Source of the DNA: Ilumatobacteraceae bacterium
GTDB lineage: Bacteria; Actinomycetota; Acidimicrobiia; Acidimicrobiales; Ilumatobacteraceae
DNA length: 64,000 nt
NCBI GenBank assembly: GCA_022843125.1
Contig: JALHOG010000010.1
Location: 1-64,000 of the forward strand
Direction: 5' to 3'
Below, in pieces: positions 16,973 to 25,310 of this stretch (positions are counted from its first letter, which is position 1; each line of letters begins with the position of its first letter). Made by a program: the position numbers and the translations under genes. A model generated the notes under the pieces. That model worked only from the letters and a program-made list of their open reading frames with translations, was not told the DNA's origin and searched no databases.

Positions 16973-18186
16973 GAGAGGCCGAGGTGGCGGAGGGCCATCG
17001 TGCTGTAGAGGGTGACGCCGTCGAGCATCGCGTCCTCGTCGAACACGACGAGGTTCGAGTGGTTGGCGGCCGCGGTGCGGGCATCGCGGTCGCGGTGGGT
17101 GCCGCCGAGGAACATCATCGTGCCGGGCACTCGCTGCAGGACGTAGGAGAAGTCCTCCGCGCCCATGATCGGGTTGGGCATGCGGTGCACGTTCGGTGCG
17201 CCAAGCACGTCGCGGGCGACGTCGAGCGTGAAGTCGGCGAACTCGTCGCTGTTCGAGGTGACCGGGTACCCGAGGATCACCTCGGGCTCGGCGGTGGCGC
17301 CGTGCGCCTCGGCGACCTTCTCGGCCACGCGCCGGATGTTGTCGTGCACCGCCGACCTGGTCCGCTCCGACACCGTGCGGATCGTGCCGACGATCGTCGC
17401 CGTCTCCGGGATGATGTTGTTCGTCGTCCCGGCCGTGATCTGGCCGACCGTGACCACGGCCGGGTCGAAGATGTCGACGCGGCGGGTCACCATCAGCTGC
17501 AGCGCCTGCACGATCTCGCAGGCGATCGGGATCGGGTCGATCGTGCGGAACGGCTCGCTCGCATGCCCACCCGCTCCCTTCACGACGATGTGGAACGTGT
17601 CGGCGGCGGCCATCGTGGCGCCGCCCTTGGTGGCGACCATGCCGGTCGGGATCGTCGAGGTGATGTGCAGCGCGAACGCCCCGGTGACCGGTGACGGGGT
17701 GCCGTCGGCGAGCGGTGGGAGGTCGAGCAGACCTTCCTCGAGCATGTAGCGGGCACCGTGCTCGCCCTCCTCGCCGGGCTGGAACATGAACAGCACCCGG
17801 CCCGGGATCTCGTCGCGATGTGCGGCGAGCACCTTCGCAGCCGAGGCCAGCATCGCCGTGTGCGTGTCGTGCCCGCAGGCGTGCATCGTGTGCTCGTTCT
17901 TCGACGAGAAGTCGAGCCCGGTGTCCTCGCGGAGCGGGAGTGCGTCCATGTCACCGCGCAGCAGCACCGTCGGGCCGGGCTTGCCGCCGGTGAGCAACGC
18001 CGCGACACCCGACGTCGTCTGGTGCAGCGTGATGTCGAGCGGCAGGCCCTCGAGCGACTCGAGCACCGCCTCACGAGTGATCGGCAGGTCGTTGCCGAGC
18101 TCGGGCCGTTCGTGCAGCCGCCGACGCAGCGCCACCGTGTCGTCGTGGAGGTCGCGGGCTTCTGCGCGCAGCGTGTCGAGCGTCAT
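16969..18186 (-). CDS. M20D-family amidohydrolase (hippurate hydrolase-like)
   Basis: 405 residues from the ATG at 18186. Features of the M20D/IAA-amino-acid-hydrolase group: RRRLHERPELG near the start, LLRGDMDALPL, HACGHDTHTAML (metal-binding Cys and His), FQPGEEGEHGARYM (catalytic Glu pair), a dimerisation domain with GGHASEP, and GAEDFSY near the C-terminus. The family removes acyl groups from N-acyl amino acids or related amides, using two metal ions held partly by the Cys. No signal peptide. TACCAT lies 6 bases before the start, and a NUDIX gene starts divergently only 16 bases away. Confidence 0.92.
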   Translation of the reverse strand: MTLDTLRAEARDLHDDTVALRRRLHERPELGNDLPITREAVLESLEGLPLDITLHQTTSGVAALLTGGKPGPTVLLRGDMDALPLREDTGLDFSSKNEHTMHACGHDTHTAMLASAAKVLAAHRDEIPGRVLFMFQPGEEGEHGARYMLEEGLLDLPPLADGTPSPVTGAFALHITSTIPTGMVATKGGATMAAADTFHIVVKGAGGHASEPFRTIDPIPIACEIVQALQLMVTRRVDIFDPAVVTVGQITAGTTNNIIPETATIVGTIRTVSERTRSAVHDNIRRVAEKVAEAHGATAEPEVILGYPVTSNSDEFADFTLDVARDVLGAPNVHRMPNPIMGAEDFSYVLQRVPGTMMFLGGTHRDRDARTAAANHSNLVVFDEDAMLDGVTLYSTMALRHLGLS

Positions 18187-18192
18187 CTGGGC

Positions 18193-18198
18193 ATGGTA
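18193..18198 (-). promoter_or_regulatory. Leaderless-type -10 hexamer for the M20 gene
   Basis: TACCAT on the minus strand, 6 bases before the ATG at 18186. The same bases contain CATGGT on the plus strand, 5 bases from the NUDIX GTG at 18203, so the two divergent promoters may physically overlap. Confidence 0.5.
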
Positions 18199-18202
18199 CG
18201 AC

Positions 18203-18739
18203 GTGCCTGTGGACCCGTCACCAGGCAGCTGCCCGCCCGCCCGACCGGGCGACGAGCTCGTCGAACACGTCACGCCCGATGGCACCGTCATCGAGGTCGT
18301 CACCCGTGCCCGCATGCGCGCCGAGAACCTCCGGCACCGATCGGTCGCGATCATCGTCCAGACCACTGACGGCCAGTTGCTGGTCCACCGCCGCGCCGAC
18401 GACCAGGACGTGTTCCCCGGCTGGTGGGACGTCGCCGCCGGCGGTGTGGTCGCGGCCGGCGAGGAGTCCGACGCCGCTGCCCGCCGCGAGCTCGCCGAGG
18501 AGCTCGGGATCATCGGGGTGACGCCCGAGTTCGTGACCGAGGATGCGTACGACGACGACCACGCCCGCGAGATCTGCCGGGTCTACCGCGTCGTGCACGA
18601 CGGGCCGTACCGATTCGACGACGGCGAGGTCACCGAGGCGCGCCTCGTCGACGCCGCCGGGCTCACCGAACTGCTCTCCACCGAGCGGGTGCTCCCCGGC
18701 AGCGTTGCGATGCTGCTGCCCGTGATCGACCTCGCGTGA
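18203..18739 (+). CDS. NUDIX hydrolase
   Basis: About 178 residues. A full NUDIX box is present from roughly residue 85: GGVVAAGEESDAAARRELAEE then LG, matching G-x5-E-x7-R-E-x2-E-E-x-G. The preceding HRRADDQDVFPGWWDVAAGG resembles the isopentenyl-diphosphate isomerase-like and YfcD-like NUDIX subgroup, but the substrate (a nucleoside diphosphate linked to X) cannot be fixed. Start codons at 18203 and 18209 are both GTG; the first was used. The gene diverges from the M20 amidohydrolase with almost no spacer. Confidence 0.88.
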   Translation: MPVDPSPGSCPPARPGDELVEHVTPDGTVIEVVTRARMRAENLRHRSVAIIVQTTDGQLLVHRRADDQDVFPGWWDVAAGGVVAAGEESDAAARRELAEELGIIGVTPEFVTEDAYDDDHAREICRVYRVVHDGPYRFDDGEVTEARLVDAAGLTELLSTERVLPGSVAMLLPVIDLA

Positions 18740-18772
18740 TGCCGTCGGGTTCGTCCACCGGCTCGCGTCACC

Positions 18773-18778
18773 TACGAT
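18773..18778 (+). promoter_or_regulatory. Leaderless-type -10 hexamer for the thiamine-binding-like gene
   Basis: TACGAT, 8 bases before the GTG at 18787. Confidence 0.4.
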
Positions 18779-18786
18779 GCACCGAC

Positions 18787-19056
18787 GTGCAGCGCGTGGA
18801 GTTCACGATCGAACCGTTCGTCGAGGGACAACCCGGCCCGCACGTCACCGAACCGATCGCCCGCATCGAGGCGCGGGGCCACCACGTCGACTTCGGACCG
18901 TTCGGGTCGGAGTTCACGACGCCGTCGTCGGAGACGCCCGAGATCGTCGCCGAGATCCTCCGGGCGGCGTTCGCCAACGGCGCCACGCACGTCACGATCG
19001 ACGTCGCCGCCGCCGACGCCACCACCGAGATGCCCCGGCCGGACGTCCCCCGATGA
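18787..19056 (+). CDS. Small thiamine-binding / MTH1187-YkoF-like domain protein
   Basis: 89 residues. The sequence VEFTIEPFVEGQPGPHVTEP, followed by a GPFGSEF motif, is characteristic of the MTH1187/DUF77-like family, whose members bind thiamine or related compounds as ferredoxin-fold oligomers. Start GTG 18787; a GTG three codons later is an alternative. The stop overlaps the start of the HTH regulator gene (ATGA), so the ligand-binding protein and the regulator are co-translated, which suggests a link in sensing. There is no membrane segment. Confidence 0.72.
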   Translation: MQRVEFTIEPFVEGQPGPHVTEPIARIEARGHHVDFGPFGSEFTTPSSETPEIVAEILRAAFANGATHVTIDVAAADATTEMPRPDVPR

Positions 19057-19415
19057 GCACCGAACCACACCCGCTGCTCCGCGCCGTGAAACCCGTGGTC
19101 GACGCGGTCGGTGCCACGCTGGTGCCCCCGGCGGAGCAGGAGCCGTCGGACGTGCCGCTCGTGTGGGAGGGCGAGGTGATCGCGGCCGTGAGGATGCCGC
19201 CGCTGCACGGGGCGCTCGACCGGCTGATCGACTCGGTCGAGGCCGAGCTGGGCGGTCCGCTCCCCTCGCTGTCGCGTGAGCACAAGCAGCTCGCCGTGCG
19301 CCTCCTCGACCAGCGCGGCGCGTTCATCCTCCGCCGCGCCGTGGAAGACGTCGCCGACGCGATGGGCGTCAGCCGAATCACCGTCTACAACTACCTCAAC
19401 GCGATCCACCGCTGA
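19053..19415 (+). CDS. HTH regulator with DauR/YheO-type C-terminal domain
   Basis: 120 residues. The C-terminal 60 residues match the helix-turn-helix of the YheO/DauR family: LLDQRGAFILRRAVEDVADA followed by MGVSRITVYNYLNAI, with the recognition helix around VSRITVYNYL. The N-terminal half (about 55 residues) is much shorter than the PAS-like YheO domain, so this is a truncated-type or stand-alone DNA-binding version. It is probably a transcription regulator. The start is set by the ATGA overlap with the preceding gene. Confidence 0.78.
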   Translation: MSTEPHPLLRAVKPVVDAVGATLVPPAEQEPSDVPLVWEGEVIAAVRMPPLHGALDRLIDSVEAELGGPLPSLSREHKQLAVRLLDQRGAFILRRAVEDVADAMGVSRITVYNYLNAIHR

Positions 19416-19426
19416 CCGAACGGCGG

Positions 19427-19432
19427 TACCGT
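19427..19432 (+). promoter_or_regulatory. Leaderless-type -10 hexamer for the HAD gene
   Basis: TACCGT, 6 bases before the ATG at 19439. Confidence 0.5.
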
Positions 19433-19438
19433 CGGGTC

Positions 19439-20137
19439 ATGGCGCGTGGCGAGTTGTTCGACGTGGTCGGGTTCGATGCCGACGACACCCTGTGGCGAAG
19501 CGAGGACTACTTCGACGAGGCCGAAGCGCTGTTCGTCGAGAAGATCGGCCCCCACGCGCCGGAGGGCATCGACGTGCTCGACGCCCTGCGGGCGACCGAG
19601 CTCGGCAACGTCCAGATCTCCGGGTACGGCGTCAAGGCGTACGCGCTGTCGATGGTGCAGGCAGCGGTGACGGTGACTCGCGGGCGGGTGCCGGCCGCCG
19701 TCATCGGCGAGCTGGTCGATCACGCCCACGAGATGCTGATGCACCCGGTCGATCTCCTCGACGGGGTCCCCGAGACGCTCGCAGCCGTCGGCCGGACGCA
19801 CCGGATGGTCCTGATCACCAAGGGCGACCTGGTGCACCAGTACCGCAAGGTCCGCACGTCGGGCATCGCACACCACTTCGAGCACATCCAGGTCGTGCTC
19901 GAAAAGGACGTCGCCACCTACGCCCAGCTGCTCGTCGACTGGGACATCAAACCCGACCGGTTCCTGATGATCGGGAACTCGGTGAAGAGCGACGTGCTCC
20001 CGATCGTCGAGCTCGGTGGGCACGGCGTTCACATCCCGTACCACCTCACGTGGGCGCACGAGGTCGTGCACGATCACAACGGCGGCTTCACCGAACTGGC
20101 CAGCATCAGCGAAGTACCCGCATGGCTCAGCGCCTGA
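19439..20137 (+). CDS. HAD-superfamily hydrolase
   Basis: 232 residues. Motif I is GFDADDTLWRSED (D-x-D-x-T/V with nucleophile Asp and acid/base Asp), motif II is MVLITKGD (Thr), and the C-terminal part has KPDRFLMIGNSVKSDV (Lys plus the acidic loop). The cap domain between residues 25 and 100 is helical, subtype C1. Such enzymes usually remove phosphate from small metabolites; the substrate cannot be told. The gene is convergent with coaA with a 10-base gap between stops. Confidence 0.9.
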   Translation: MARGELFDVVGFDADDTLWRSEDYFDEAEALFVEKIGPHAPEGIDVLDALRATELGNVQISGYGVKAYALSMVQAAVTVTRGRVPAAVIGELVDHAHEMLMHPVDLLDGVPETLAAVGRTHRMVLITKGDLVHQYRKVRTSGIAHHFEHIQVVLEKDVATYAQLLVDWDIKPDRFLMIGNSVKSDVLPIVELGGHGVHIPYHLTWAHEVVHDHNGGFTELASISEVPAWLSA

Positions 20138-20147
20138 CGCGTTCGTT

Positions 20148-21065
20148 CTAGAGCTTGCGGAGGCGGACGTCGCTGATGCGGTGGTCGTTCGACTTGCGCA
20201 GCACGAGGCTCGCCCGCTCGCGTGTTGGCTCGATGTTCTCGCGGAGGTTGCGGCCGTTGATGGTCGCCCAGATCTGACGCGCCGTGAGATCGGCCTGCTC
20301 GTCGGTGAGCCCGGCGAAATGCCGGAAGTAGCTGTCGGGATCGCGGAACACCGATTCGCGCAAGGCGAAGAACCGCCGGACATACCACTCCTCGATGTCG
20401 CTCACATCGGCGTCCATGTAGATCGAGAAGTCGAAGTAGTCGCTGACGAACTCGACACCCTCGCGGTTGACCTGGAGCACGTTGAGCCCCTCGACGATCA
20501 CGATGTCGGGGCGCCGGACCACGACGTGCTCGTCGGGCAGGATGTCGTAGGCGAGGTGGTCGTAGACCGGGGCCGCCACCTCCGTCTCGCCGCTCTTGAC
20601 CGCCCGGAGGAAGGCGAGCAGCGATCGGGTGTCGTAGCTCTCGGGGAACCCTTTGCGATCCATGATGTTGCGCTCGGCGAGCACCGAGTTGGGGAACAGG
20701 AACCCGTCGGTCGTCACGAGATCGACCTGCGGATGCGCCGGCCACCGCGACAGCAGGGCCTGCAGGATGCGGGCGAAGGTCGACTTGCCGACGGCCACCG
20801 ACCCGGCGACACCGATCACGTACGGGACCTTGGGGGCGATCGACCCGAGGAAGGTCGACGTGACCCGCTGCAGATCCTGGGTGGCACTCACGTACAGGTT
20901 GAGCAGGCGACTGAGCGGCAGGTAGATCTCGGCGACCTCGGCGAGATCGATCCGCTCGTTGATCCCCTGGAGCCGGTCGAGGTCGTCCTGGCGCAACGTG
21001 AGCGGCGTCGCCGCCCGCAGTTCTGCCCACTCATGGCGCTCGAAGGTGAGGTACCGGTCGGGCAC
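20148..21065 (-). CDS. coaA: Type I pantothenate kinase
   Basis: 305 residues from the GTG at 21065. It phosphorylates pantothenate in the first committed step of coenzyme A synthesis. Motifs: [15 protein letters not shown] (P-loop), [30 protein letters not shown] and a C-terminal [11 protein letters not shown]. Length and order match bacterial CoaA of the E. coli type. The start was chosen because TAGGTT lies 7 bases upstream; this element overlaps the TACGCT -10 of the divergent methyltransferase gene, whose start is 23 bases away. Confidence 0.96.
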   Translation of the reverse strand: MPDRYLTFERHEWAELRAATPLTLRQDDLDRLQGINERIDLAEVAEIYLPLSRLLNLYVSATQDLQRVTSTFLGSIAPKVPYVIGVAGSVAVGKSTFARILQALLSRWPAHPQVDLVTTDGFLFPNSVLAERNIMDRKGFPESYDTRSLLAFLRAVKSGETEVAAPVYDHLAYDILPDEHVVVRRPDIVIVEGLNVLQVNREGVEFVSDYFDFSIYMDADVSDIEEWYVRRFFALRESVFRDPDSYFRHFAGLTDEQADLTARQIWATINGRNLRENIEPTRERASLVLRKSNDHRISDVRLRKL

Positions 21066-21072
21066 GGGCGAC

Positions 21073-21082
21073 AACCTACGCT
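21073..21082. promoter_or_regulatory. Overlapping divergent -10 hexamers for coaA and the methyltransferase
   Basis: Minus strand TAGGTT (21078-21073) lies 7 bases before the coaA GTG. Plus strand TACGCT (21077-21082) lies 6 bases before the methyltransferase ATG. The hexamers share two bases, so the two transcripts should exclude each other locally. Confidence 0.5.
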
Positions 21083-21088
21083 CGCGCC

Positions 21089-22507
21089 ATGCCCGGCGAC
21101 CAAGCGGCCCGCAAGCAGCGCGGCGCCTGGTACACACCGCCCGATCTGATCGACGTCGTCATCAGTGGGGTACTCGACGATCTCGAGACCGGCCGGGCGA
21201 TCGACCGACGGCCACCGCGCCCGCTCCGGGTCATCGATCCGGCGTGCGGCGACGCTCGCTTCCTCGTCGCGTTCGAGCGGGCGCTGCGCGACCGTCATCC
21301 CGACGTCACCGTCGCGCTCACCGGGTGCGACGTCGACGGCGCTGCGCTCGAGGTCGCTCGGGTGGCGTGTCCGACCGCGCACCTGGTCCACGCCGATGCC
21401 CTCACGCACCCGTGGGTCGACGGAGGGTTCGACATCGTGATCGGCAACCCGCCGTTCCTGTCACAGATGGCCGCCTCGACCAGTCGCGGCGGCGCGAGCC
21501 CGCACGGCGGCGGACCGTATGCGGACGCAGCGGTCGAGTTCTGGGCACTCGCGCTGCGGCTCGCCGACCCGGATGATGGCCGGATCGGGCTCGTCCTCCC
21601 GCAGTCGATCCTGGGCGCCCGCGACGCCGCCGACGTCCGCGACCGTGCACGCCGGGATGCAGACCTCACGTGGTCGTGGTGGGAGCTGCGCCAGCGGCAC
21701 TTCGACGCATCGGTCAACGTGTGCGCGCTCGGCTTCACACGCCCCGGCAGCGGAGCGACGGCCGCGACCGCGTTCACCGACGTCGTGACCGCCCGGCTGG
21801 GCATCCCGACCCTCGACTGGGACGCGCTCGCCACCATCGGCACGCTCGCCGACCGGGCCGACCTCAACGCCAACTTCCGTGACGAGTACTACGCGCTCGT
21901 GCCGGCGGTCGGCGACGACGTGGACGGTCCCCCGCTCGTCACGAGTGGTCTGATCGACCCGGGGGTGTGCCACTGGGGCGAGCGGCCGGTGACCTTCGCC
22001 AAGCGGCGCTTCGCCGCACCGCGCGTCGATCTGGCGCGGCTCGAGGGGCGCTTCCCCGCATGGGCCGCCCGCAAGCTCGTCCCCAAGGTCCTCGTCGCCA
22101 ACCAGACCCGGATCGTCGAGGCCGTCGCCGACCCCGAGGGAGCATGGCTGCCCGGTGTGCCGGTCACCACCGTGACCCCGCACGATCCGGCCGACGTGTG
22201 GGCCGTGAGTGCCCTGTTGACGTCGCCGGTGGCGTCGATCGCTGCGTGGCAGCACGGCGCCGGCACCGGGTTGTCGACCCGGAGCGTCCGTGTGGGCCCG
22301 GCGGTGCTCGGCGCCGTGCCGTGGCCGGTCGGGGAGCTCGACGAGGCGGTTACTGCGCTCCGCCGCGGGGACGTCCTCGGGTGCGCGCTCCTGGTGTGCG
22401 CCGCGTACGGCCTCACCGGCGACGAGGCGGGCGTGCTCGTCACCTGGTGGTCGGCGCTGGTCCCCGATGCGGTCGACGCGAGTGCCGTCCCGGTCGCAGA
22501 CCGGTGA
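21089..22507 (+). CDS. N6-adenine DNA methyltransferase, solitary
   Basis: 472 residues. [16 protein letters not shown] opens the protein, as in type I/IIG-like N6-adenine methylases. Motif I is [19 protein letters not shown] (SAM binding), and the catalytic motif IV is [10 protein letters not shown] (NPPF). The C-terminal 250 residues have the look of a target-recognition region. No endonuclease or specificity gene is adjacent: coaA lies on one side and an anti-sigma factor on the other, so it is a candidate orphan regulatory or phage-defence methylase. The last 68 bases overlap the 3' end of the opposite-strand anti-sigma gene. Confidence 0.85.
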   Translation: MPGDQAARKQRGAWYTPPDLIDVVISGVLDDLETGRAIDRRPPRPLRVIDPACGDARFLVAFERALRDRHPDVTVALTGCDVDGAALEVARVACPTAHLVHADALTHPWVDGGFDIVIGNPPFLSQMAASTSRGGASPHGGGPYADAAVEFWALALRLADPDDGRIGLVLPQSILGARDAADVRDRARRDADLTWSWWELRQRHFDASVNVCALGFTRPGSGATAATAFTDVVTARLGIPTLDWDALATIGTLADRADLNANFRDEYYALVPAVGDDVDGPPLVTSGLIDPGVCHWGERPVTFAKRRFAAPRVDLARLEGRFPAWAARKLVPKVLVANQTRIVEAVADPEGAWLPGVPVTTVTPHDPADVWAVSALLTSPVASIAAWQHGAGTGLSTRSVRVGPAVLGAVPWPVGELDEAVTALRRGDVLGCALLVCAAYGLTGDEAGVLVTWWSALVPDAVDASAVPVADR

Positions 22508-23117
22508 GCCGATCCCAGCCGGGCGACCCGGCGACCATCCACAGCAGGACCATGCCGACGAGCTCGGCGAGGTGCACTGCCTCGGCAGCCGCCGATCGAT
22601 CGCCTGCCGCGGTGTCGAGCACGGTGCCGAACAGCGTCGTCACGAGCAACGCACTCACGAGCGGCAGCAGCCCGAACGCCCGATGGGGCCGCCACGCGGC
22701 GTAGAGCAGCCCGACCCCGAGCGCGAGGGCGGACGCCCCGACGTGGCGGGCCACGTGCGTCGGCGTGCCGTCGAGCTCGCCGAACAGCAGCGGGCGAACG
22801 CTCTGGGCGGCGATGAGGAGGCCGCACCAGGCGAGGGCGGGGCGGAGCCACCCGCCGCGTCCCAGACGTGGAGGGCGGGAACGGGCGAGGACGCGATCGA
22901 CGAAGTCGGGTTCGGCGATCGCGGGGCGCAGTCGTACCTGCCGGGTCAAACGCGCGACCCGCTGGGCATACGTCTCGCACGCGGCGCACCCGTCGAGGTG
23001 GGCGGCCAGCCTGAGCCGGTCACCGCTGCGCAGCTCCCCGTCGGCGTCGGCGGAGATCAACTCCCGTGCGAGATCGCAGTCGAGCGTCGCCGGGCCCGGG
23101 TCGTGTCGTGGTTCCAC
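22440..23117 (-). CDS. Anti-sigma factor, zinc-finger (ZAS) with membrane helices
   Basis: 225 residues. The N-terminal part is an anti-sigma domain: CDLARELISADADGEL then HLDGCAAC, the H-x3-C-x2-C zinc motif of ZAS proteins. From about residue 85 there are four hydrophobic helices (for example LAWCGLLIAAQSV and LVGMVLLWMVAG), so it would hold the sigma factor at the membrane. It is divergent from the ECF sigma gene at 23289 rather than downstream of it, an unusual arrangement. Its 3' end overlaps the methyltransferase gene by 68 bases in antisense. The cognate sigma is probably the neighbour; this is inference. Confidence 0.8.
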   Translation of the reverse strand: MEPRHDPGPATLDCDLARELISADADGELRSGDRLRLAAHLDGCAACETYAQRVARLTRQVRLRPAIAEPDFVDRVLARSRPPRLGRGGWLRPALAWCGLLIAAQSVRPLLFGELDGTPTHVARHVGASALALGVGLLYAAWRPHRAFGLLPLVSALLVTTLFGTVLDTAAGDRSAAAEAVHLAELVGMVLLWMVAGSPGWDRLTGLRPGRHSRRPHRGPAPTTR

Positions 23118-23236
23118 GATGTGACGGTCGACCCTGGTGAGTGTTTGGTTCCCGGCGGCACACTGCGGCCCATGACCTCAGCCGTGGCACGCACGCGCCT
23201 TCACGCCCTTTCGGTGGCAGGATGGTGACGCTGAGC

Positions 23237-23314
23237 ACGGAACCTGACCTGGAACCTGACTCGGATCGCCTGACATGGATCGCCTGACATGGATCACCTG
23301 ACGGACCATCTGAC
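23237..23314 (+). repeat. Degenerate 12-14 bp direct repeats spanning the sigma-factor start
   Basis: Six successive units ending CCTGAC or TCTGAC end at 23248, 23260, 23274, 23288, 23302 and 23314. The two best are 14-base units at 23275-23288 and 23289-23302, both starting ATGGATC, and the second supplies the sigma ATG. The upstream ATG (23275) is in another frame and ends at a TGA after eight codons. Confidence 0.7.
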
Positions 23315-23855
23315 CGCACTCCTCCTCGCCGCCCAACGCGGCGATCAGGAGGCGCTCGAGCGGTTCGTGGTGGAGACGCAGCACGACGTGCTGGCGCTGT
23401 GCCGCTACCTCGGCGACGCCGACACCGCCGACGATCTCGCACAGGAGACCTACGAGCGGGCGTTCGCGGCGCTGCACCGATTCCGCGCCACCGGGCCCGC
23501 CCGCCACTGGCTGCTCACCATCGCCCGCCGGACGTGTGTCGACTCGACGCGTCGCAGGGTGCGGCGCCGTCGGCTCCATCGTCGCATCGAGTCCGAACCC
23601 ACCGATGTCGCCACGCAGCCGAGCACGGCGATCGAGCTCGACGACGCGCTCCGAGCTCTCGACCCCGACCGGCGCGCGGCGTTCGTGCTCACCCAGATCA
23701 ACGGCCTGCGGTACGAGGAGGCAGCCGAGTTGCTCGACGTGCCGATCGGCACGATCCGGTCGCGTGTGGCGCGGGCCCGAGAGCAGCTCGCCGAGGCGCT
23801 GAGCCCGACGTCACAGGAACTTCGCCGGGTCGTCGGACGACCTCACGAACGATGA
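23289..23855 (+). CDS. ECF-type RNA polymerase sigma factor
   Basis: 188 residues with sigma-70 regions 2 and 4. Region 2: LLLAAQRGDQEALERFV, then DADTADDLAQETYERAFAAL (the D-D-L-x-Q-E-T core). A basic linker RRRVRRRRLHRR follows. Region 4: LTQINGLRYEEAAELLDVP followed by IGTIRSRVARARE (HTH). It heads a plus-strand operon of five genes joined by 4-base overlaps (cytochrome c, Sco, cupredoxin, membrane protein), so the sigma probably controls its own operon. The start codon lies within a tandem 14-base repeat. A zinc anti-sigma gene is divergent 171 bases upstream. Confidence 0.92.
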   Translation: MDHLTDHLTALLLAAQRGDQEALERFVVETQHDVLALCRYLGDADTADDLAQETYERAFAALHRFRATGPARHWLLTIARRTCVDSTRRRVRRRRLHRRIESEPTDVATQPSTAIELDDALRALDPDRRAAFVLTQINGLRYEEAAELLDVPIGTIRSRVARAREQLAEALSPTSQELRRVVGRPHER

Positions 23856-24262
23856 CCCCCCTTCGTATCGTCGCGTCCCTGACTGCCGTCATGGCAGTTT
23901 CCGTCGGTCTCGCCGCCTGTGGTGGCGATGGCGAATCCGCCGTCCAACTGTCACCCGCCGGAGCGCTCGGGCGCGACACCGCGCTCCAGAAGGGCTGCGC
24001 TGCATGCCACGGCACCGAGGGCGAGGGTCGCGTCGGCCCGGCGTTCCAGGGCCTGTTCGGCAGCACGGTCTCGTTTCAGGACGGCACCACGGCGATCGCC
24101 GACGAGGCGTACATCGTCGAGTCGATCCTCGAACCCAACGCGAAGAAGGTGGAGGGGTACGCGCTCCCGATGCCCCAGACCAACCTCACCGATGAGGAGC
24201 TCGCCTCGATCGTCGAGTACATCCGCGAGCTCGCCGCACCCGCCGAAGGCGCAGCACCGTGA
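23852..24262 (+). CDS. Membrane-anchored cytochrome c (class I)
   Basis: 136 residues, start ATG overlapping the sigma stop by 4 bases. The N-terminus is a lipoprotein signal, with lipobox LAAC at about residue 23. The heme-binding motif CAACH lies near residue 50, followed by GPAFQGLFGS, and the distal ligand Met is in YALPMPQTN; the C-terminal helix IVEYIRELA is typical of small class I cytochromes c. It probably carries electrons to an oxidase outside the membrane. Its neighbours Sco and cupredoxin point to copper/oxidase maturation or a high-potential electron path. Confidence 0.88.
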   Translation: MTPLRIVASLTAVMAVSVGLAACGGDGESAVQLSPAGALGRDTALQKGCAACHGTEGEGRVGPAFQGLFGSTVSFQDGTTAIADEAYIVESILEPNAKKVEGYALPMPQTNLTDEELASIVEYIRELAAPAEGAAP

Positions 24263-24888
24263 TCGGCCGCCGCCCCGCTGCGATCACCGGTGCGGTGGTG
24301 CTGATGCTGGGCACCGTCGGCTGCGGCGGTGACAGCCGCGAGCTGGCCGGCTACGTCCGCGAACCGAAGCCGCAGGTAGGCGACGTCGCGCTGCCCGACG
24401 GCACCAACGATCTCGAGCCCTTCGCGCTCACGGCGCAGCCCGGCGGGCTGCTGGTCACCTACTTCGGCTATACGAACTGCCCCGACTTCTGCCCGACGAC
24501 CATGTCCGACCTGAAGCTCGCGCTGGCTCGGATCGACGGGCCCGAACGGGTCCAGGTCGCCATGGTCACCGTCGACCCCGACCGCGACTTCGTGCGCAAC
24601 CCCGACCTCTGCGACGAGGCCGTCGTGCTCGCCTGCTACGTCACGAGCTTCATCGACGGCGCGCACGCGCTCGGGACCGACGACCCGGCGCTGCTCGAGC
24701 GCGCCGCTGCACCGCTCGGCGTGGCGTACAACGTGACGACGAACGGTGACGACATCGAGGTCGGTCACACCACGTCGCTCTACGCGATCGACGACCAGGG
24801 CGAGCTCGTCCTCACCTGGCAGTACGGGGTCACGATCGACGACCTGGCGGCCGACCTGGAGCAGCTGCTCGACGAGGCAGCCGCATGA
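24259..24888 (+). CDS. SCO1/SenC family copper chaperone lipoprotein
   Basis: 209 residues, GTG start inside a GTGA overlap with the cytochrome gene. The signal peptide ends at a lipobox TVGC. The thioredoxin-like fold carries the Sco copper site: TNCPDFCPTT (C-x3-C) and a distal His in VGHTTSLYAID. The family delivers copper to the CuA centre of oxidase subunit II or acts as a thiol reductase for it. The full oxidase operon lies about 10 kb away in this window, so a functional link is reasonable. It is co-translated with the next gene (ATGA). Confidence 0.9.
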   Translation: MIGRRPAAITGAVVLMLGTVGCGGDSRELAGYVREPKPQVGDVALPDGTNDLEPFALTAQPGGLLVTYFGYTNCPDFCPTTMSDLKLALARIDGPERVQVAMVTVDPDRDFVRNPDLCDEAVVLACYVTSFIDGAHALGTDDPALLERAAAPLGVAYNVTTNGDDIEVGHTTSLYAIDDQGELVLTWQYGVTIDDLAADLEQLLDEAAA

Positions 24889-25310
24889 GCGGACGCGTCG
24901 GCATGTCCGGCCGCCAGTGGCTGGCGCTCGCGCTGATCGTGCCGGTCGTGCTCATCGGGGCGTTCGTCGCCGCGCGCGAGTTCGGTGGGGACGACGGTCC
25001 GAGGGTCGGCATACGCCTCGCCGAGGCCGAGGACGTCGGCGACGTCGACTGGTCCTACCGCATCCCTGCCGGCACCGCTGATCGCATCGCCGCCGGCGAA
25101 GCCGTCGAGATCGTGCCCGCCGAGCTGACCGTCGAGCTCGGCGACACGATCCGAATCGTCAACGAGGACTCATCGGCGCACATCGTCGGCGTCTTCTTCG
25201 TCGGCGCCGGGGAGACGGTCACCCAGCAGTTCCAGAGTGTCGGCGTGCTCGAGGGCGAATGCTCGGTGCACCCGAGCGGATCGTTCAGCCTGCGCGTCGT
25301 CGACGCATGA
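24885..25310 (+). CDS. Membrane-anchored cupredoxin-like protein
   Basis: 141 residues. A single N-terminal helix (LALALIVPVVLIGAFVA) is followed by an extracytoplasmic beta-domain: VEIVPAELTVELGDTIRIVNEDSS at the core, then AHIVGVFFVGAGE with a His, and LEGECSVHPSG with Cys and His. His-Cys-His spacing of this kind is typical of mononuclear blue-copper cupredoxins. The usual Met axial ligand is not seen near the final His (HPSGSF), so the axial site may be vacant or different. It lies between Sco and a membrane protein in a tightly overlapping operon. Confidence 0.75.
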   Translation: MSGRVGMSGRQWLALALIVPVVLIGAFVAAREFGGDDGPRVGIRLAEAEDVGDVDWSYRIPAGTADRIAAGEAVEIVPAELTVELGDTIRIVNEDSSAHIVGVFFVGAGETVTQQFQSVGVLEGECSVHPSGSFSLRVVDA

